From positions 90,641-154,640 of the forward strand of contig NZ_JAUNLS010000003.1 of assembly GCF_030532325.1 (NCBI RefSeq): DNA of 64,000 bases, given 5' to 3'. The notes beneath the pieces were generated by a model that was not told the origin of the DNA, searched no databases, and saw nothing but the letters and a program-made list of their open reading frames with translations. Every line of letters begins with the position of its first letter. Positions within the stretch are counted from its first letter, which is position 1. Below, one piece after another: positions 23,325-33,019 of this stretch. This DNA comes from Corynebacterium sp. (lineage in GTDB: Bacteria > Actinomycetota > Actinomycetes > Mycobacteriales > Mycobacteriaceae). The position numbers and the translations under genes are program-made.

Positions 23325-24041
23325 TTAGGGCCGGGCGGGCAGGCGAGTATCCGCGTAGAGGCCGCCCGCGCCCAGCAGCGCGAAGACCACCAGCGCCGCC
23401 ACAACGCCCGGGCTGAAACCACTGGTGAGCGTGTCTCCGAAGAAGACGCCGATGGCCGTGGTGGGGATGGAACCGATCAGCGTGGCTACCGTGAACTGCG
23501 CCAGCGGAATCGGGGTCAGCGCCACGACGTAGTTCAGTAGCGAGAAGGGCACGCCGGCCACCATGCGCAGGGAGGCCACCGCCAGCCAGCCGCGCCGCTC
23601 CAAGCGCGCGTTGATCTTAAACACCGCGGGGTGGGTGAGGTGCGGGCGAATCCAGGAGCCCAGCAGCCTGCGGACGATGAGCAGTGAGAGCGTGGCCGAG
23701 ATAGTCAGGGCCACCAGCGCGATGCCCAGCCCCAGCCAGGGTCCGAAGAGCACGCCCGCCGCGACGGTCCAGAACGTACGGGGAAAGGGAAACTGAGTAA
23801 AAAAGACATAGGCTGCGGTAAAAGCCACAACAAACCACGGGCCAAGGTGTTCTGCCCAGCGGCGCAGCGCCACCATGTCCGGGATATCCACAAACATCAG
23901 CGCAAGGATAAGGGCCAACGCCGCCAGGATGACCGTCACCCAGCGCTTCCACGACCACACCGCCATGGCCTGGCCTGCGGAGCGCGCCAGCGACTGTAGG
24001 AAACGTCCGAAGCTGCGTGTCCAGGAAGCAAACGTTGACAT
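23325..24041 (-). CDS. TVP38/TMEM64-family (VTT domain) membrane protein
   Basis: 238 residues with about five hydrophobic segments. The VTT-domain pattern FPRTFWTVAAGVLFGPWLG followed by RRLLGSWIRP fits the TVP38/DedA-related superfamily, whose members are thought to be lipid scramblases or transporters. It begins with a basic N-terminus and a TM helix (WVTVILAALALILALMFV). It is divergent from a DedA gene of the same superfamily, with 138 bases between starts. Confidence 0.88.
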   Translation of the reverse strand: MSTFASWTRSFGRFLQSLARSAGQAMAVWSWKRWVTVILAALALILALMFVDIPDMVALRRWAEHLGPWFVVAFTAAYVFFTQFPFPRTFWTVAAGVLFGPWLGLGIALVALTISATLSLLIVRRLLGSWIRPHLTHPAVFKINARLERRGWLAVASLRMVAGVPFSLLNYVVALTPIPLAQFTVATLIGSIPTTAIGVFFGDTLTSGFSPGVVAALVVFALLGAGGLYADTRLPARP

Positions 24042-24055
24042 GGGCAGTCAGCTTA
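24042..24055 (-). promoter_or_regulatory. Leaderless promoter -10 of the TVP38 gene
   Basis: Minus-strand TAAGCT (24055-24050) is eight bases before ATG 24041. Confidence 0.5.
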
Positions 24056-24166
24056 GTCCCGCCGCGCTGTTCGGCGCACGCGACGAGCCTGCGCAAAAGC
24101 TGTGGAGTTGGGCATAACATGCCCGCAGATGGATCTCCGCTACTGCATGCTGCCAGCGTACAGGCT

Positions 24167-24179
24167 TAGGATGTGCGCC
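24167..24179 (+). promoter_or_regulatory. Leaderless promoter -10 of the DedA gene
   Basis: TAGGAT at 24167-24172 ends seven bases before ATG 24180, and no ribosome site is present. Confidence 0.55.
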
Positions 24180-24815
24180 ATGAATCTTCTTTCCTACATG
24201 GATGCCGGCACACTGCTCGCGTCCTTTGGCCCCTGGGTGCTGGTGGGTACCGCGGTGGTGGTCTTTATTGAGTCCGGGGTACTCTTCCCCTTTCTTCCTG
24301 GCGATTCCCTTCTGGTTAGCGCGGCTATGCTTCACGACGACCTCCGTGTCTCCGTCTGGGCCCTCCTTGCGGTGGGCGTGATGGCTGCCGTCGTAGGTGA
24401 CCAGGTGGGCTATGGGATAGGGCATAGGTACGGGCGCGGATTATTCTCGAAGGACGCGCGCCTGCTCAAGCTGGAGCACCTCACGGCGGCGGAGGAGTTC
24501 TTTCGCGCGCACGGACCGGTAGCGCTGGTGCTGGGGCGCTTTGTGCCGATTGTGCGGACCTTTATCCCGGTGGCCGCCGGCACGGCGCAGATGCGCTATA
24601 AGGACTTCGTGGGCTGGAATGTCTCGGGCGCTGTGCTGTGGGTGCTGTCGATGACCATGGTGGGGGTTTTCTTGGGCAACATCCCGGGTATCGCACATTC
24701 CATCGACAAGATTATGGTGCTCGTGGTCTTCGTCTCGGTGCTGCCCATCGCGGTCAAGGGTGTGCTTGGCTACGCGCAGAAGCAGCGCGGCGCCGCCGCG
24801 GTTGACTCGGACTAG
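24180..24815 (+). CDS. DedA-family membrane protein
   Basis: 211 residues from ATG 24180; the upstream extension of the frame is rejected because it crosses the promoter. DedA hallmarks are ESGVLFPFLPGDSLLV near the N-terminus and LGRFVPIVRTFIPVAAGTAQM in the middle, with the conserved Glu, Asp and Arg residues. Such proteins act in membrane lipid (undecaprenyl or phospholipid) flipping. Five or so TM segments. Divergent from the TVP38 gene. Confidence 0.92.
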   Translation: MNLLSYMDAGTLLASFGPWVLVGTAVVVFIESGVLFPFLPGDSLLVSAAMLHDDLRVSVWALLAVGVMAAVVGDQVGYGIGHRYGRGLFSKDARLLKLEHLTAAEEFFRAHGPVALVLGRFVPIVRTFIPVAAGTAQMRYKDFVGWNVSGAVLWVLSMTMVGVFLGNIPGIAHSIDKIMVLVVFVSVLPIAVKGVLGYAQKQRGAAAVDSD

Positions 24816-24987
24816 CTGCAGGAGGTGGGTCTGCCCACCTTCCCTGTTCGAGGCTGCTTGTCTGGTGGCTGTGCTTTACTGGCGGGTTGGGCTCAATTTG
24901 ACGCGCGAAGATGTGTTCGAATCTGGTCTTGACGCGGAGGGTTTACGCGCTAGGATAGAACGCATAGGCGAACACCGAGGGGGGAAC

Positions 24988-26655
24988 ATGCACGATAAGC
25001 ACGAGCGCATCAATGAGCTGCTGGCCACTGCGTCGAAGGCGCTGTCTGGCCTACATACGCTGATGCAGGACCCCTCTGACGTGTACTTCGGGAGAGTGCG
25101 CCAGGGCTTCGAAGACTTCGAGGCGATGCAGTCTTTCAAGGGGATCATCGATGCATCCTTTGCTTTCATTGCGGAGCGTGACGATGCCGGCCGGCACGTC
25201 AGCTCCTCGCGGGCGGACGACTATCTAGAGCAACGCTTGGGCATTCCCTATCAGGAAGCCCAGGCCCGCCTCGACGCCGGCAGGAAGCTCTTCGGTTCCC
25301 TGGAGGAGTCCCTGGGGTCGTCGCAGTCAGAACAGCCTGATCCGGCGGCAGGTGGGGAGTCGCAGGATGAGCAGCTGGGTGATGAGAATGCGGCCCGCGC
25401 GGAGCGTGAGCGTAAGGCGCGGGAACGTCAAGAGCGCGAGGAACGGGAGCGTGAGGCCGAGAGGAAGCGGCGCGAGGAGATGCTCAAAAAGCCCCTGCCG
25501 CCGCACATCATCAAGCTTATTGAGGACCAACTGCGCAACCTCAACGAAGGAGCCACGCCTGGGCCGGCCGAGTTGCGCGAGCAGGCCACTCTCAAGGCGC
25601 ACGTGCTAAGTGGGATGGAACTGCGGCAGTGGCTGCGGGATGCCATCAGGCAGGCGAACAAGTCCACGCGCGGCCAGTTGGGCAATGCGATCCCGAAGCG
25701 CTTCCTCAAGGCCTCGCGTCCGGATCAGGATGGCGGCATCTGGGTCAGCGCGTATTTAGAACCGCACGCCGCGGCGATGTTTAACGCCATCTTTGCCCCA
25801 GGGAAGCTAACCACCCTCAACCCTGCAGTAGGGCAGGAGGATAAGCGCACCTATAGACAGAAAATGGCGGATCACCTCACAGTGGTTATGGATTCCTTTC
25901 TGCAGAACCAGCAGGAGCGAGCCCAGGGCGCGAGCAGGGGATTGCGGTCTATTCTGGTCGCAGCCACGATGGATGAGCTGGAAGGCGTGGACGAATACAC
26001 CCGTTTTGCCACCAACGTCGGCGTAGAGCTGTCCGCGCTGGATATTTTGCGGTTGGGCTTGGCGGACAATGACCTCTTTTGCATAGTGGACCGCAATGGG
26101 CACCCGCTGGACATGGGCTATGCCGTGAGGCGAGCCACCGTGTGGCAGAAGCTGGCACTCGCAGTAAAGGAGCTGGTGTGCTCGCATGAGGGCTGCGATA
26201 AGCCGTGGACGGAGTGCGAAGTGCACCATGTGCAAGCTTGGACGCGCGGCGGGCCGACGAACTTGGCCAACCTGACGCTTCAGTGCCGGGGTCATCACGT
26301 GGATAACAACGACGCCCAAGATGGCTTCCGCAATATGGGTCACGCCGAGCGAGATCCCGATACCGGACGAGTTGGGTTCAGGGCGCCGGGGCAGCCGTTG
26401 CGCTTCAACGATTCCCCCGCGGCCCAGAAGGCGCCGGGGCGTAGGGCGGCGGAGAAATCCAGAGCTAAGGATGAGCGCAAGGATAAGCACCGGGACCGCG
26501 GCGGGAAGCACGGCAACAAGGAAAGCCCGCTGGGAGACAAACCTAGAGATGAACCGGGAGACAAGCAGAGAGGACCGGCCCCGGCAGACCGGAGAGGGAC
26601 AACGAACACGCGGAAAGGCGGTGCAACATGTCAGCCGCCACCCGACGTGGCCTAG
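24988..26655 (+). CDS. 13E12-repeat-type HNH endonuclease domain protein
   Basis: 555 residues from ATG 24988, preceded by GAGGGGGG. A long Glu/Arg-rich coiled segment (about 125-175) splits the N-terminal DUF222-like region. The HNH motif near residues 395-440 is complete: CSHEGCDKPW, HHVQAWTRGG (His413/His414) and LTLQCRGHHVDNN, giving a Cys4 zinc site plus the catalytic His. The last 110 residues are low-complexity Lys/Arg/Asp/Gly. These proteins are multicopy in actinobacteria and often accompany group II introns or mobile DNA, but no such element is seen here. Role unknown. Confidence 0.88.
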   Translation: MHDKHERINELLATASKALSGLHTLMQDPSDVYFGRVRQGFEDFEAMQSFKGIIDASFAFIAERDDAGRHVSSSRADDYLEQRLGIPYQEAQARLDAGRKLFGSLEESLGSSQSEQPDPAAGGESQDEQLGDENAARAERERKARERQEREEREREAERKRREEMLKKPLPPHIIKLIEDQLRNLNEGATPGPAELREQATLKAHVLSGMELRQWLRDAIRQANKSTRGQLGNAIPKRFLKASRPDQDGGIWVSAYLEPHAAAMFNAIFAPGKLTTLNPAVGQEDKRTYRQKMADHLTVVMDSFLQNQQERAQGASRGLRSILVAATMDELEGVDEYTRFATNVGVELSALDILRLGLADNDLFCIVDRNGHPLDMGYAVRRATVWQKLALAVKELVCSHEGCDKPWTECEVHHVQAWTRGGPTNLANLTLQCRGHHVDNNDAQDGFRNMGHAERDPDTGRVGFRAPGQPLRFNDSPAAQKAPGRRAAEKSRAKDERKDKHRDRGGKHGNKESPLGDKPRDEPGDKQRGPAPADRRGTTNTRKGGATCQPPPDVA

Positions 26656-26750
26656 AGGAAGAGGTTGGAAAAGAGGAGAGAAGGAAAAGAGGAAGGAAAA
26701 GAAGAACCGAAGAACCGGCTGGAAGGAGAAGGGGCCGTCGCGCATGCGAA

Positions 26751-26790
26751 AGTCCCGGCTCACCGCGTCATTGTGCGGTAAACCGGGACT
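26751..26790. terminator. Hairpin between the HNH gene and tRNA-Leu
   Basis: Outer stem AGTCCCGG/CCGGGACT (26751-26758, 26783-26790) with an inner ACCGC/GCGGT stem. There is no strong T-tract on either side. It is placed to end both the HNH mRNA and the convergent tRNA-Leu transcript. It is preceded by an unusual purine-rich run (about 26655-26735). Confidence 0.5.
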
Positions 26791-26798
26791 CTCATCTG

Positions 26799-26884
26799 TG
26801 CCCGAGGGGGGACTTGAACCCCCACGTCCGTTAATAGGACACTAGCACCTCAAGCTAGCGCGTCTGCCATTCCGCCACCCGGGC
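26799..26884 (-). tRNA. tRNA-Leu (GAG)
   Basis: 86 nt on the minus strand with a seven-pair acceptor stem (GCCCGGG with CTCGGGC, one G-U), A73, no encoded CCA, TTCAAGTCC T-loop region and a long variable arm typical of leucine tRNA. The anticodon stem is CTAGC/GCTAG and the loop TTGAGGT, so the anticodon is GAG, reading CUC and CUU. Confidence 0.95.
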
Positions 26885-26921
26885 TGGGTGTTTGTTCAGC
26901 CTCTCGGCTGGGCACTTGAAT

Positions 26922-26951
26922 ACTGTAGCGTGAAGCGCGTGTAATAAACAA
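26922..26951 (-). promoter_or_regulatory. Promoter of tRNA-Leu
   Basis: Minus-strand TTGTTT (26951-26946), 18-base spacer, TACAGT (26927-26922); the tRNA 5' end lies about 38 bases further. The rest of the 286-base gap to 27170 shows nothing recognisable. Confidence 0.5.
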
Positions 26952-27157
26952 ATCTGCAGCTAGGGGCAGGAAAATGGCTACAGAAATGGGCGAGTATGTG
27001 CGTCATAAAGAACAGCGATGTAACTCGGGTGAAGAGCAGTTGTTGGGCGACTGCTGAGAGGAGACTGCGGAGTGGTTGGGCGGCACATGCGTGGTGCTGT
27101 GCGCTCGGCCGGTCTCGGTGTTGCCCGTGGCTCGCGTCACGCGTCGGCGCAATCCGG

Positions 27158-27170
27158 TACAAAGGGATCC
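27158..27170 (+). promoter_or_regulatory. Leaderless promoter -10 of the PEBP gene
   Basis: TACAAA at 27158-27163 ends seven bases before ATG 27171; the hexamer is imperfect. Confidence 0.4.
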
Positions 27171-27707
27171 ATGACTTCCTACATCGATGATCGTTTCCCT
27201 GGCCCCGACCCCTACGCACCCCTCGGTGACGTGCCCAGCTTCCCGCTGAGTTCTACTGATCTGCAGGACGGTGAGGAGATCGGCGAGCGCTTCCGTGCCC
27301 CGAGCAACGTTTCCCCGCAGCTGGCGTGGTCCGATCTGCCGGAGGGTACCAAATCCCTCGCCGTGACCTGCTTCGACCCGGACGCGCCCACCGGCTCCGG
27401 CTTCTGGCACTGGGCCGCCTTCAACATTCCGGCCGCTACCACCGAGCTACCCACGGGCGCCGGCTCCGCCGAGGATCTCGGTATCGAGGGCGTGGTATCG
27501 TTGCGCGGTGACTCCGGCCAGCGCACCTACTACGGGCCGAACCCGCCGGCCGGTCACGCCCCGCACCGCTACCTCTACGCCGTGCACGCCGTGGACGTGG
27601 AGAAGCTCGACATCGACCCCGAGTCCACCCCCACCGTGCTGGGCTTCAACCTCTACTTCCACACGCTGGGCCGTGCCATTGTGTGGGGATGGTACGAGAC
27701 CACCTAG
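27171..27707 (+). CDS. YbhB/YbcL-type phosphatidylethanolamine-binding-like (PEBP) protein
   Basis: 178 residues from ATG 27171. PEBP motifs are SPQLAWSDLPEGTKSLAV, CFDPDAPTGSGFWHWAAFNIP and YYGPNPPAGHAPHRY, which form the conserved anion pocket. The partner of the bacterial proteins is unknown. It corresponds by position to Rv2140c, next to pyrD and lppL in M. tuberculosis. No signal peptide, so cytosolic. Confidence 0.93.
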   Translation: MTSYIDDRFPGPDPYAPLGDVPSFPLSSTDLQDGEEIGERFRAPSNVSPQLAWSDLPEGTKSLAVTCFDPDAPTGSGFWHWAAFNIPAATTELPTGAGSAEDLGIEGVVSLRGDSGQRTYYGPNPPAGHAPHRYLYAVHAVDVEKLDIDPESTPTVLGFNLYFHTLGRAIVWGWYETT

Positions 27708-27715
27708 TCACCCAG

Positions 27716-27728
27716 TAGACTCCGCAGA
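27716..27728 (+). promoter_or_regulatory. Leaderless promoter -10
   Basis: TAGACT at 27716-27721 ends seven bases before ATG 27729. Confidence 0.5.
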
Positions 27729-28130
27729 ATGACTGATTCTCCAAGGACTGATTCTAGCGGCGTAGACATCCCCGTGGGGCTCCGCATCGGCGGGGCCTTT
27801 CTCAGCCTCGCAGCCGTTCTGCTTCTCATGGGTGTTGTGTCCATGCTGCGCGATGGCTTCGGCGCCAGCTTCGACTGGACGTGGCGCAACCTGGCGCTCG
27901 TCGTGGCGGCGCTGCTCGTGGGTGCCTTCGCCACGCAGCGCCGCGATCAAAAGGCCAGCCGCACGCAAGTGATCGCACTGGTGATCGCCGTTGTACTCAT
28001 CGCGGGCAGCATGCTACTGCCCCACGTGGTTCTCACCACCATGGGGCAGTACATGCTCTTTCTTTATGCCGGCGCCGCGCTGATCTGCGCGCTGATCATC
28101 CGCCGCACAGCGCACGGCCGGGTCTCATAG
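27729..28130 (+). CDS. Hypothetical four-TM membrane protein
   Basis: 133 residues with four hydrophobic helices (about 20-42, 52-70, 80-100, 106-125) and short polar ends. No family recognised. It converges with pyrD, with a 23-base gap. An open frame through 28130-29314 on this strand is antisense to pyrD and is not a gene. Confidence 0.78.
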   Translation: MTDSPRTDSSGVDIPVGLRIGGAFLSLAAVLLLMGVVSMLRDGFGASFDWTWRNLALVVAALLVGAFATQRRDQKASRTQVIALVIAVVLIAGSMLLPHVVLTTMGQYMLFLYAGAALICALIIRRTAHGRVS

Positions 28131-28153
28131 GGCCCAGCCGGGATAAGCCGGCG

Positions 28154-29266
28154 CTAGTCCCGCCACTCCAGACCGGAGCCTACGGCCTCGGAAATGTTGC
28201 GCAGGCCGTGCAGGCGGATCTGTCGGGCGATGCCGCGGTGGATATCGCGGATCCAGTCCGGGCCGCCGTAGATGAGCGCGGTATAGCCCTGCAGCAGGCT
28301 CGCACCCGCAGCGATGCGTTCCCAGGCCTGCTGCGGGGTGCTGATACCGCCCACCGAGACGAGCACCAGCTTCTCGCCCACGCGGGCGTGCAGGCGCTTG
28401 AGCACCTCGAGAGAACGCGCGGCCACCGGCGGGCCGGAGACACCACCCGCGCCCATGGCCTCAACCTCGGCGGCCGGGGTGCGCAGACCCTCGCGGGAGA
28501 TGGTGGTGTTGGTCGCCACGATGCCCGCCAGGCCCACCTCGACGGCCATGTCGGCCACGGCGTCGATGTCTTCGTCGGAGAGATCGGGGGCGATCTTCAC
28601 CAGCACCGGCGAGGAGGTGGATTCCACCACGGCCTCCATGATGGGGCGCAGAGACTCCACCGCCTGCAGGTCGCGCAGGCCCGGGGTGTTGGGGGAGGAG
28701 ACGTTGACCACGACGTAATCGGCAAGATCGCCCAGCACGGAAGCGGTCATGCGGTAGTCATCCACCGCGTGGTCCGCCTCCGTGACCTTGTTCTTGCCAA
28801 TGTTGATTCCAATGACATCCGAGTAGCGGCGCTTGCGCAGGTTGCGCGCTGCGTGCTCCGCGCCCTCGTTGTTGAAGCCCATCCGGTTGAGAATTCCCTT
28901 GTCGGCCTTGAGACGGAACAGCCGCGGGGCCGGGTTGCCCGGCTGCGGGCGGGGAGTGATGGTGCCCAGTTCGGCGTAGCCGAAGCCGACGGCCGTCCAG
29001 GCGTCGGCAGCCGCGGCGTTCTTATCAAAGCCCGCGGCCAGGCCCAGCGGGCGCGGGAAGGTGACGCCAAAGACCGTCTGCTCCAAGACCGGATCGTTGA
29101 CCGCGATGACCTTGGCCATCGCGCGGTTGAGGGGGCCGATGGACTGCACTACGTGCAGGCCCTGGTTGATGATGCCGTGGATGCGCTCGGGATCCAGGCG
29201 GAACATTCCGCGCAAGGCAAGCTGGTAGGCGTTGCGGCGCACGCGGTGGCTGAAGGTTTCCTGCAT
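28154..29266 (-). CDS. pyrD: Dihydroorotate dehydrogenase (quinone), class 2
   Basis: 370 residues from ATG 29266 with AAAGG eight bases upstream. FMN enzyme of pyrimidine synthesis, oxidising dihydroorotate to orotate with quinone as acceptor. The N-terminal extension typical of the membrane-associated class 2 enzymes is present, then [16 protein letters not shown], the catalytic Ser region ([15 protein letters not shown]) and C-terminal [15 protein letters not shown]. It starts 10 bases after lppL and is cotranscribed with it. Confidence 0.96.
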   Translation of the reverse strand: MQETFSHRVRRNAYQLALRGMFRLDPERIHGIINQGLHVVQSIGPLNRAMAKVIAVNDPVLEQTVFGVTFPRPLGLAAGFDKNAAAADAWTAVGFGYAELGTITPRPQPGNPAPRLFRLKADKGILNRMGFNNEGAEHAARNLRKRRYSDVIGINIGKNKVTEADHAVDDYRMTASVLGDLADYVVVNVSSPNTPGLRDLQAVESLRPIMEAVVESTSSPVLVKIAPDLSDEDIDAVADMAVEVGLAGIVATNTTISREGLRTPAAEVEAMGAGGVSGPPVAARSLEVLKRLHARVGEKLVLVSVGGISTPQQAWERIAAGASLLQGYTALIYGGPDWIRDIHRGIARQIRLHGLRNISEAVGSGLEWRD

Positions 29267-29276
29267 GTCGTGACCT

Positions 29277-30338
29277 TTACTTCTCAAGCTCGCCGTCGAG
29301 CGTGTCGGGGGTGATGAACTGGAGGCCATCGCCGGTGGCGGAGGCGGTGACCAGGGTGCCGTCGCCAAGCACGGCAATGTTCTGAGCATCCTTGATGGTC
29401 AGCAGCGTGCCAGACAGCTCCGGGACGCCGCTGGCCACCTTATAGGCGTGCAGCTGGTTATTGTCCGTCGTGGTAACCCAGGCCAGCTGGCGCGGGGAGT
29501 CCCAGGCCACGGCCCAGGGCGTGCCCTCAGTGTTGCCGTACTGGTGCAGACGCACGACGTCATCGGCGGTGTAAATGGCCAGGCGCTTGCCCACCACATC
29601 GGAGGCCACCACCACGGAGCCCTCGCCGGCGGAGATCTGGCCCACACCTTGCCCCACGCGCAGGCGGCCACCGGCGCGGTCATTCTGCCAGTCCACGGTC
29701 TGCACGGTGGAGTCCGCGCGCAGCATGCGCACCAGGCTGTCCGGCCCGGAGGCGTTGGGCACCGGGATGAGCTGGTCGGATCCGTCCTCCACGGAGAGGT
29801 CGTCCTCGCGGGCGCCGTCCTTATACAGGGCAATGGTGGTGGACTCGTGTGAGCCGACGAAGAGCTCGCCGGTGGAAAGCTCCGCGGCAACGGTGACGGG
29901 GGAGTCCTCCTCCATGGCGATCTCCTGCGGGGAGTCCGGGGCGCCCGGATCGATGAGCAAGACTCTGTCGCCGCAGGCCAGCACGAAGTGCTTGTCCGAA
30001 GCGGTGAGGTCACCGCACTCCTTGTTCACGGGGAGCTCAGTGGCCTCCTGGGCGGAGAAGTCCGCGGCGGTGCCGATGCTCAAGGACTCCGCTGAGCGCA
30101 CCGCCAGGATCTCATCGACCACGGCCATGTCGCTGACCTCGGCCGGAAAGTCCACCAGCGTGCCGGCGGGCTTGTCCTCGCCGGAATGCTGCGGGGAGGA
30201 GGCTGGTGTGGCGTCGCCCTGCACGGCGGATTTGGGGTCAGAGCCCACGCCAACGGTACTTTGGCACGCGGCCACGCTCAGCGCGCTGGCCAGCAGCGCA
30301 ACGGGCACAATCTTCTGTTTTAAGGACCGAGCAATCAC
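29277..30338 (-). CDS. Putative lipoprotein, beta-propeller-like (LppL-like)
   Basis: 353 residues from GTG 30338. The signal peptide ends in a lipobox (ALSVAAC, lipidated Cys near residue 22). The mature protein has repeated beta-strand blocks resembling a propeller ([38 protein letters not shown]). Position before pyrD matches M. tuberculosis lppL (Rv2138). Ligand unknown. It is divergent from uppP; the two starts are 87 bases apart. Confidence 0.85.
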   Translation of the reverse strand: MIARSLKQKIVPVALLASALSVAACQSTVGVGSDPKSAVQGDATPASSPQHSGEDKPAGTLVDFPAEVSDMAVVDEILAVRSAESLSIGTAADFSAQEATELPVNKECGDLTASDKHFVLACGDRVLLIDPGAPDSPQEIAMEEDSPVTVAAELSTGELFVGSHESTTIALYKDGAREDDLSVEDGSDQLIPVPNASGPDSLVRMLRADSTVQTVDWQNDRAGGRLRVGQGVGQISAGEGSVVVASDVVGKRLAIYTADDVVRLHQYGNTEGTPWAVAWDSPRQLAWVTTTDNNQLHAYKVASGVPELSGTLLTIKDAQNIAVLGDGTLVTASATGDGLQFITPDTLDGELEK

Positions 30339-30352
30339 GATTGACCATCCTA
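30339..30352 (-). promoter_or_regulatory. Leaderless promoter -10 of lppL-pyrD
   Basis: Minus-strand TAGGAT (30352-30347) stands eight bases before GTG 30338. Confidence 0.55.
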
Positions 30353-30412
30353 TCAGCACCTCTGGCGAGCTCCCGAGCGCGTGGTGGTCGCGGCAGCCGT
30401 GGGGTGCGCAGG

Positions 30413-30425
30413 TAGGCTTACGCGG
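30413..30425 (+). promoter_or_regulatory. Leaderless promoter -10 of uppP
   Basis: TAGGCT at 30413-30418 ends seven bases before GTG 30426; this decides the uppP start. Confidence 0.55.
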
Positions 30426-31277
30426 GTGAATACTGACGTAGCGAGTGATGCAATGACCTGGATGCAGGTCATCGTCTTGTCCATTGTCCAAGGTCTCACC
30501 GAGTTCCTTCCCGTGAGCTCCTCGGGGCACCTGCGCATTGTCTCCACCCTGTTTTGGGGCCAGGACGCCGGTGCTTCCTTTACGGCGGTGATCCAGCTGG
30601 GCACCGAGCTGGCGGTGGTGGTCTACTTCGCCGGCATGATCTGGCAGATCCTCAAGGGCTGGTTCATCGGCCTGGCCAACAAGGACAAGCGCGGGCAGGA
30701 CTATCAGATGGGCTGGATGGTCATCGTCGGATCCATCCCCATCGGCGTGCTGGGCCTGCTGGGCAAGGATCTCATCCGCGATAACCTGCGCAACCTGTGG
30801 ATCACTGCCTCCATGCTGGTGCTGTTTTCCTTCGTTTTCATCGTGGCGGAGCGCGTGGGCAAGAAAACCCGCAGCTTCGAGGAGCTGACCATGAAGGACG
30901 CCATCGTCATGGGCCTGTGCCAGTGCCTGGCGCTCATCCCGGGTGTATCGCGCTCCGGCGGCACCATCTCCGGCGGCCTCTTCCTGGGCCTGGACCGCGA
31001 GGTAGCCACGCGCTTTAGCTTTCTGCTGGCCATTCCGGCGGTGCTAGCCTCGGGGCTTTTCTCGCTTGGCGACGCCTTCGGGCCCACCGTGGGCCAGTCT
31101 GCCACAGGCATGCAGCTGCTGGTGGGCACCGGCATCGCCTTCGTCGTGGGCTACGCCTCGATTGCCTGGCTGCTCAAGTTCGTGGGCAACCACTCCTTCG
31201 AGTGGTTCGCGGCCTACCGCATCCCGGTGGGCGTCATCGTGATGATCCTGCTGGCCACTGGCGTGCTCGCCGCTTAG
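30426..31277 (+). CDS. uppP: Undecaprenyl-diphosphatase
   Basis: 283 residues from GTG 30426. Integral membrane enzyme that dephosphorylates undecaprenyl (here decaprenyl) pyrophosphate to recycle the lipid carrier of cell-wall synthesis; overexpression gives bacitracin resistance. Conserved [15 protein letters not shown] at the N-terminus and [18 protein letters not shown] later hold the active-site Glu, Ser, His and Arg. About eight hydrophobic segments. ATG 30453 is an alternative start. Confidence 0.95.
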   Translation: MNTDVASDAMTWMQVIVLSIVQGLTEFLPVSSSGHLRIVSTLFWGQDAGASFTAVIQLGTELAVVVYFAGMIWQILKGWFIGLANKDKRGQDYQMGWMVIVGSIPIGVLGLLGKDLIRDNLRNLWITASMLVLFSFVFIVAERVGKKTRSFEELTMKDAIVMGLCQCLALIPGVSRSGGTISGGLFLGLDREVATRFSFLLAIPAVLASGLFSLGDAFGPTVGQSATGMQLLVGTGIAFVVGYASIAWLLKFVGNHSFEWFAAYRIPVGVIVMILLATGVLAA

Positions 31278-31338
31278 TGTGGCGCTGGGGCAGCGTCCTG
31301 CCGCGTGAGCCGGAGTGCCCAGGCGGGGAAGTGAAGGA

Positions 31339-31351
31339 TAGGATGTAGCCC
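31339..31351 (+). promoter_or_regulatory. Leaderless promoter -10 of mshC
   Basis: TAGGAT at 31339-31344 ends seven bases before ATG 31352. Confidence 0.55.
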
Positions 31352-32605
31352 ATGCACTCTTGGCCTACACCGCAGTATGATTCTGTCCCCGGCGCAGCCT
31401 CCCCGCTGCGCCTCTACGATTCTGCAGACCAGAAGATCCGCGATCTGCACATCGAGGGCGACACCGCCACGATGTATGTGTGCGGCATTACTCCGTATGA
31501 CTCCACCCACCTGGGGCACGCTGCCACCTATCTGACCTTTGACCTTATCTACCGCGCACTGCTGGATAACGGCTACAACGTCAGTTACGTGCAAAACGTC
31601 ACCGACGTTGATGATCCGCTTTTCGAGCGTGCGGAGCGCGACGGCGTGGACTGGCGCGAGCTGGGCACCTCCCAGATCGATCTCTTCCGCTCCGATATGG
31701 AGATCCTCTCCGTGTTCCCGCCGCAGCACTACGTGGGCGCCATGGAGGCCATCGAGGAGATCAACGAGATGGTAACCAAGCTCGTGGACTCCGGCGCCGC
31801 CTACGTGGTCGATGACCCGGAGTACCCGGATGTTTACGCCTCCATCGACGCCACCGAGAACTTTGGCTACGAGTCCAACTATTCCTTGGAGGAGATGACC
31901 GAGTTCTTCGCCGAGCGCGGCGGGGATCCGGAGCGTCCCGGCAAGCGCAATCCGCTCGACGCCCTCATCTGGCGCGCGCACCGTGAGGGTGAGCCCGCCT
32001 GGGATTCGCCCTTCGGGCCGGGCCGCCCCGGTTGGCACATCGAGTGTTCGGCGATTGCCACCAAGCGCCTGGGCGACTCCTTCGACATCCAGGGCGGCGG
32101 ATCCGACCTCAAGTTCCCGCACCACGAGTTCTCCGCAGCCCACGCCGAGGCCGCCCTGGGCTGCGAGCGTATGGCCCAGTTCTACGTGCACACCGGCATG
32201 ATCGGGTTGGACGGCACCAAGATGTCCAAGTCGCTGGGCAACCTCGTCTTCGTGCACAAGCTGGTGGAGCAGGGCGTGGAGCCCTCGGCTATCCGCCTCG
32301 GCGTGTTTGCCGGCCACTACCGCAGCGAGCGGGACTGGTCCGATGAGGTGCTGCACCAGGCTGAGGCCCGCCTGGAGCGCTGGCGCGCCGCCCTTGAGAC
32401 CCCGGGCAGCCTGCAGCGGGCAGAGGCAGCGGTGGCAGCGGTGCGCGAGGCGCTGGCCAACGACCTCGATACCCCGGAGGTGCTTCGGGTGGTTGACGAG
32501 TGGGCGTCGGCAAGCGCGGCGGGACAGGAATCCGGTGAGGATGACCCGGCTGCGGCCCAACTGGTGCGCACCGCACTTAATTCGCTGCTTGGCGTGCGGC
32601 TCTAG
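31352..32605 (+). CDS. mshC: L-cysteine:1D-myo-inositol 2-amino-2-deoxy-alpha-D-glucopyranoside ligase (mycothiol synthesis)
   Basis: 417 residues. It ligates cysteine to GlcN-inositol with ATP, the third dedicated step of mycothiol synthesis. It is a paralogue of cysteinyl-tRNA synthetase: [17 protein letters not shown] contains the zinc Cys and HIGH-like motif, and [10 protein letters not shown] is the KMSKS loop. It is told from CysS by the shorter C-terminus, lacking the anticodon-binding domain, and by its position after uppP, as in mycobacteria. Mycothiol supports the actinobacterial assignment. Confidence 0.93.
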   Translation: MHSWPTPQYDSVPGAASPLRLYDSADQKIRDLHIEGDTATMYVCGITPYDSTHLGHAATYLTFDLIYRALLDNGYNVSYVQNVTDVDDPLFERAERDGVDWRELGTSQIDLFRSDMEILSVFPPQHYVGAMEAIEEINEMVTKLVDSGAAYVVDDPEYPDVYASIDATENFGYESNYSLEEMTEFFAERGGDPERPGKRNPLDALIWRAHREGEPAWDSPFGPGRPGWHIECSAIATKRLGDSFDIQGGGSDLKFPHHEFSAAHAEAALGCERMAQFYVHTGMIGLDGTKMSKSLGNLVFVHKLVEQGVEPSAIRLGVFAGHYRSERDWSDEVLHQAEARLERWRAALETPGSLQRAEAAVAAVREALANDLDTPEVLRVVDEWASASAAGQESGEDDPAAAQLVRTALNSLLGVRL

Positions 32606-32630
32606 CAAAGTTGAGGCATGATTTCTAACC

Positions 32631-33014
32631 ATGAGCATTCGCGCAGATTTTCAGCCCACGGTCGACGAGTTCATTGGCAATCTCGAGTCCTTTGCCACCG
32701 GTGATTACCTCAAGGATGAGGAGAAGGAATTCTGGGACGCCCCCTTTGACGCCAGCGTCCTGCCGCAGCTTCGCGGGATCCTGGAGGAGGCCCTTGACGG
32801 GCTGGACAGGCTGCCCGATGACCCCGATGGCAATGCCCTCGTCTCCGTGGTCTCCCCGGCCGTCGAGAAAATTGCCACCTTCAACCACAACAACGAGGAC
32901 GCCATTGTGGAGCCGGAGGAGAAGGAGGAGCTCACCGAGCTCTTCTACAACGCCTCGGCGGCCACCGGCGCCGACGATGACGCACTCGCACAACTCCCGG
33001 AGCTAGATTTCTAA
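32631..33014 (+). CDS. Conserved hypothetical acidic protein
   Basis: 127 residues, predicted all-helical and strongly acidic, with no Cys and no TM segment. Motifs such as EEKEFWDAPFD and EEKEELTELFYNA belong to no family I know. It starts 25 bases after mshC and is followed at 5 bases by a HAD phosphatase, so the three may be one transcript. Confidence 0.75.
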   Translation: MSIRADFQPTVDEFIGNLESFATGDYLKDEEKEFWDAPFDASVLPQLRGILEEALDGLDRLPDDPDGNALVSVVSPAVEKIATFNHNNEDAIVEPEEKEELTELFYNASAATGADDDALAQLPELDF

Positions 33015-33019
33015 TACTT

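Noticed and set aside
27881..29314. Long plus-strand open frame over pyrD
   Set aside because: It is antisense to pyrD and overlaps a convincing four-TM gene in another frame; no protein family motif.
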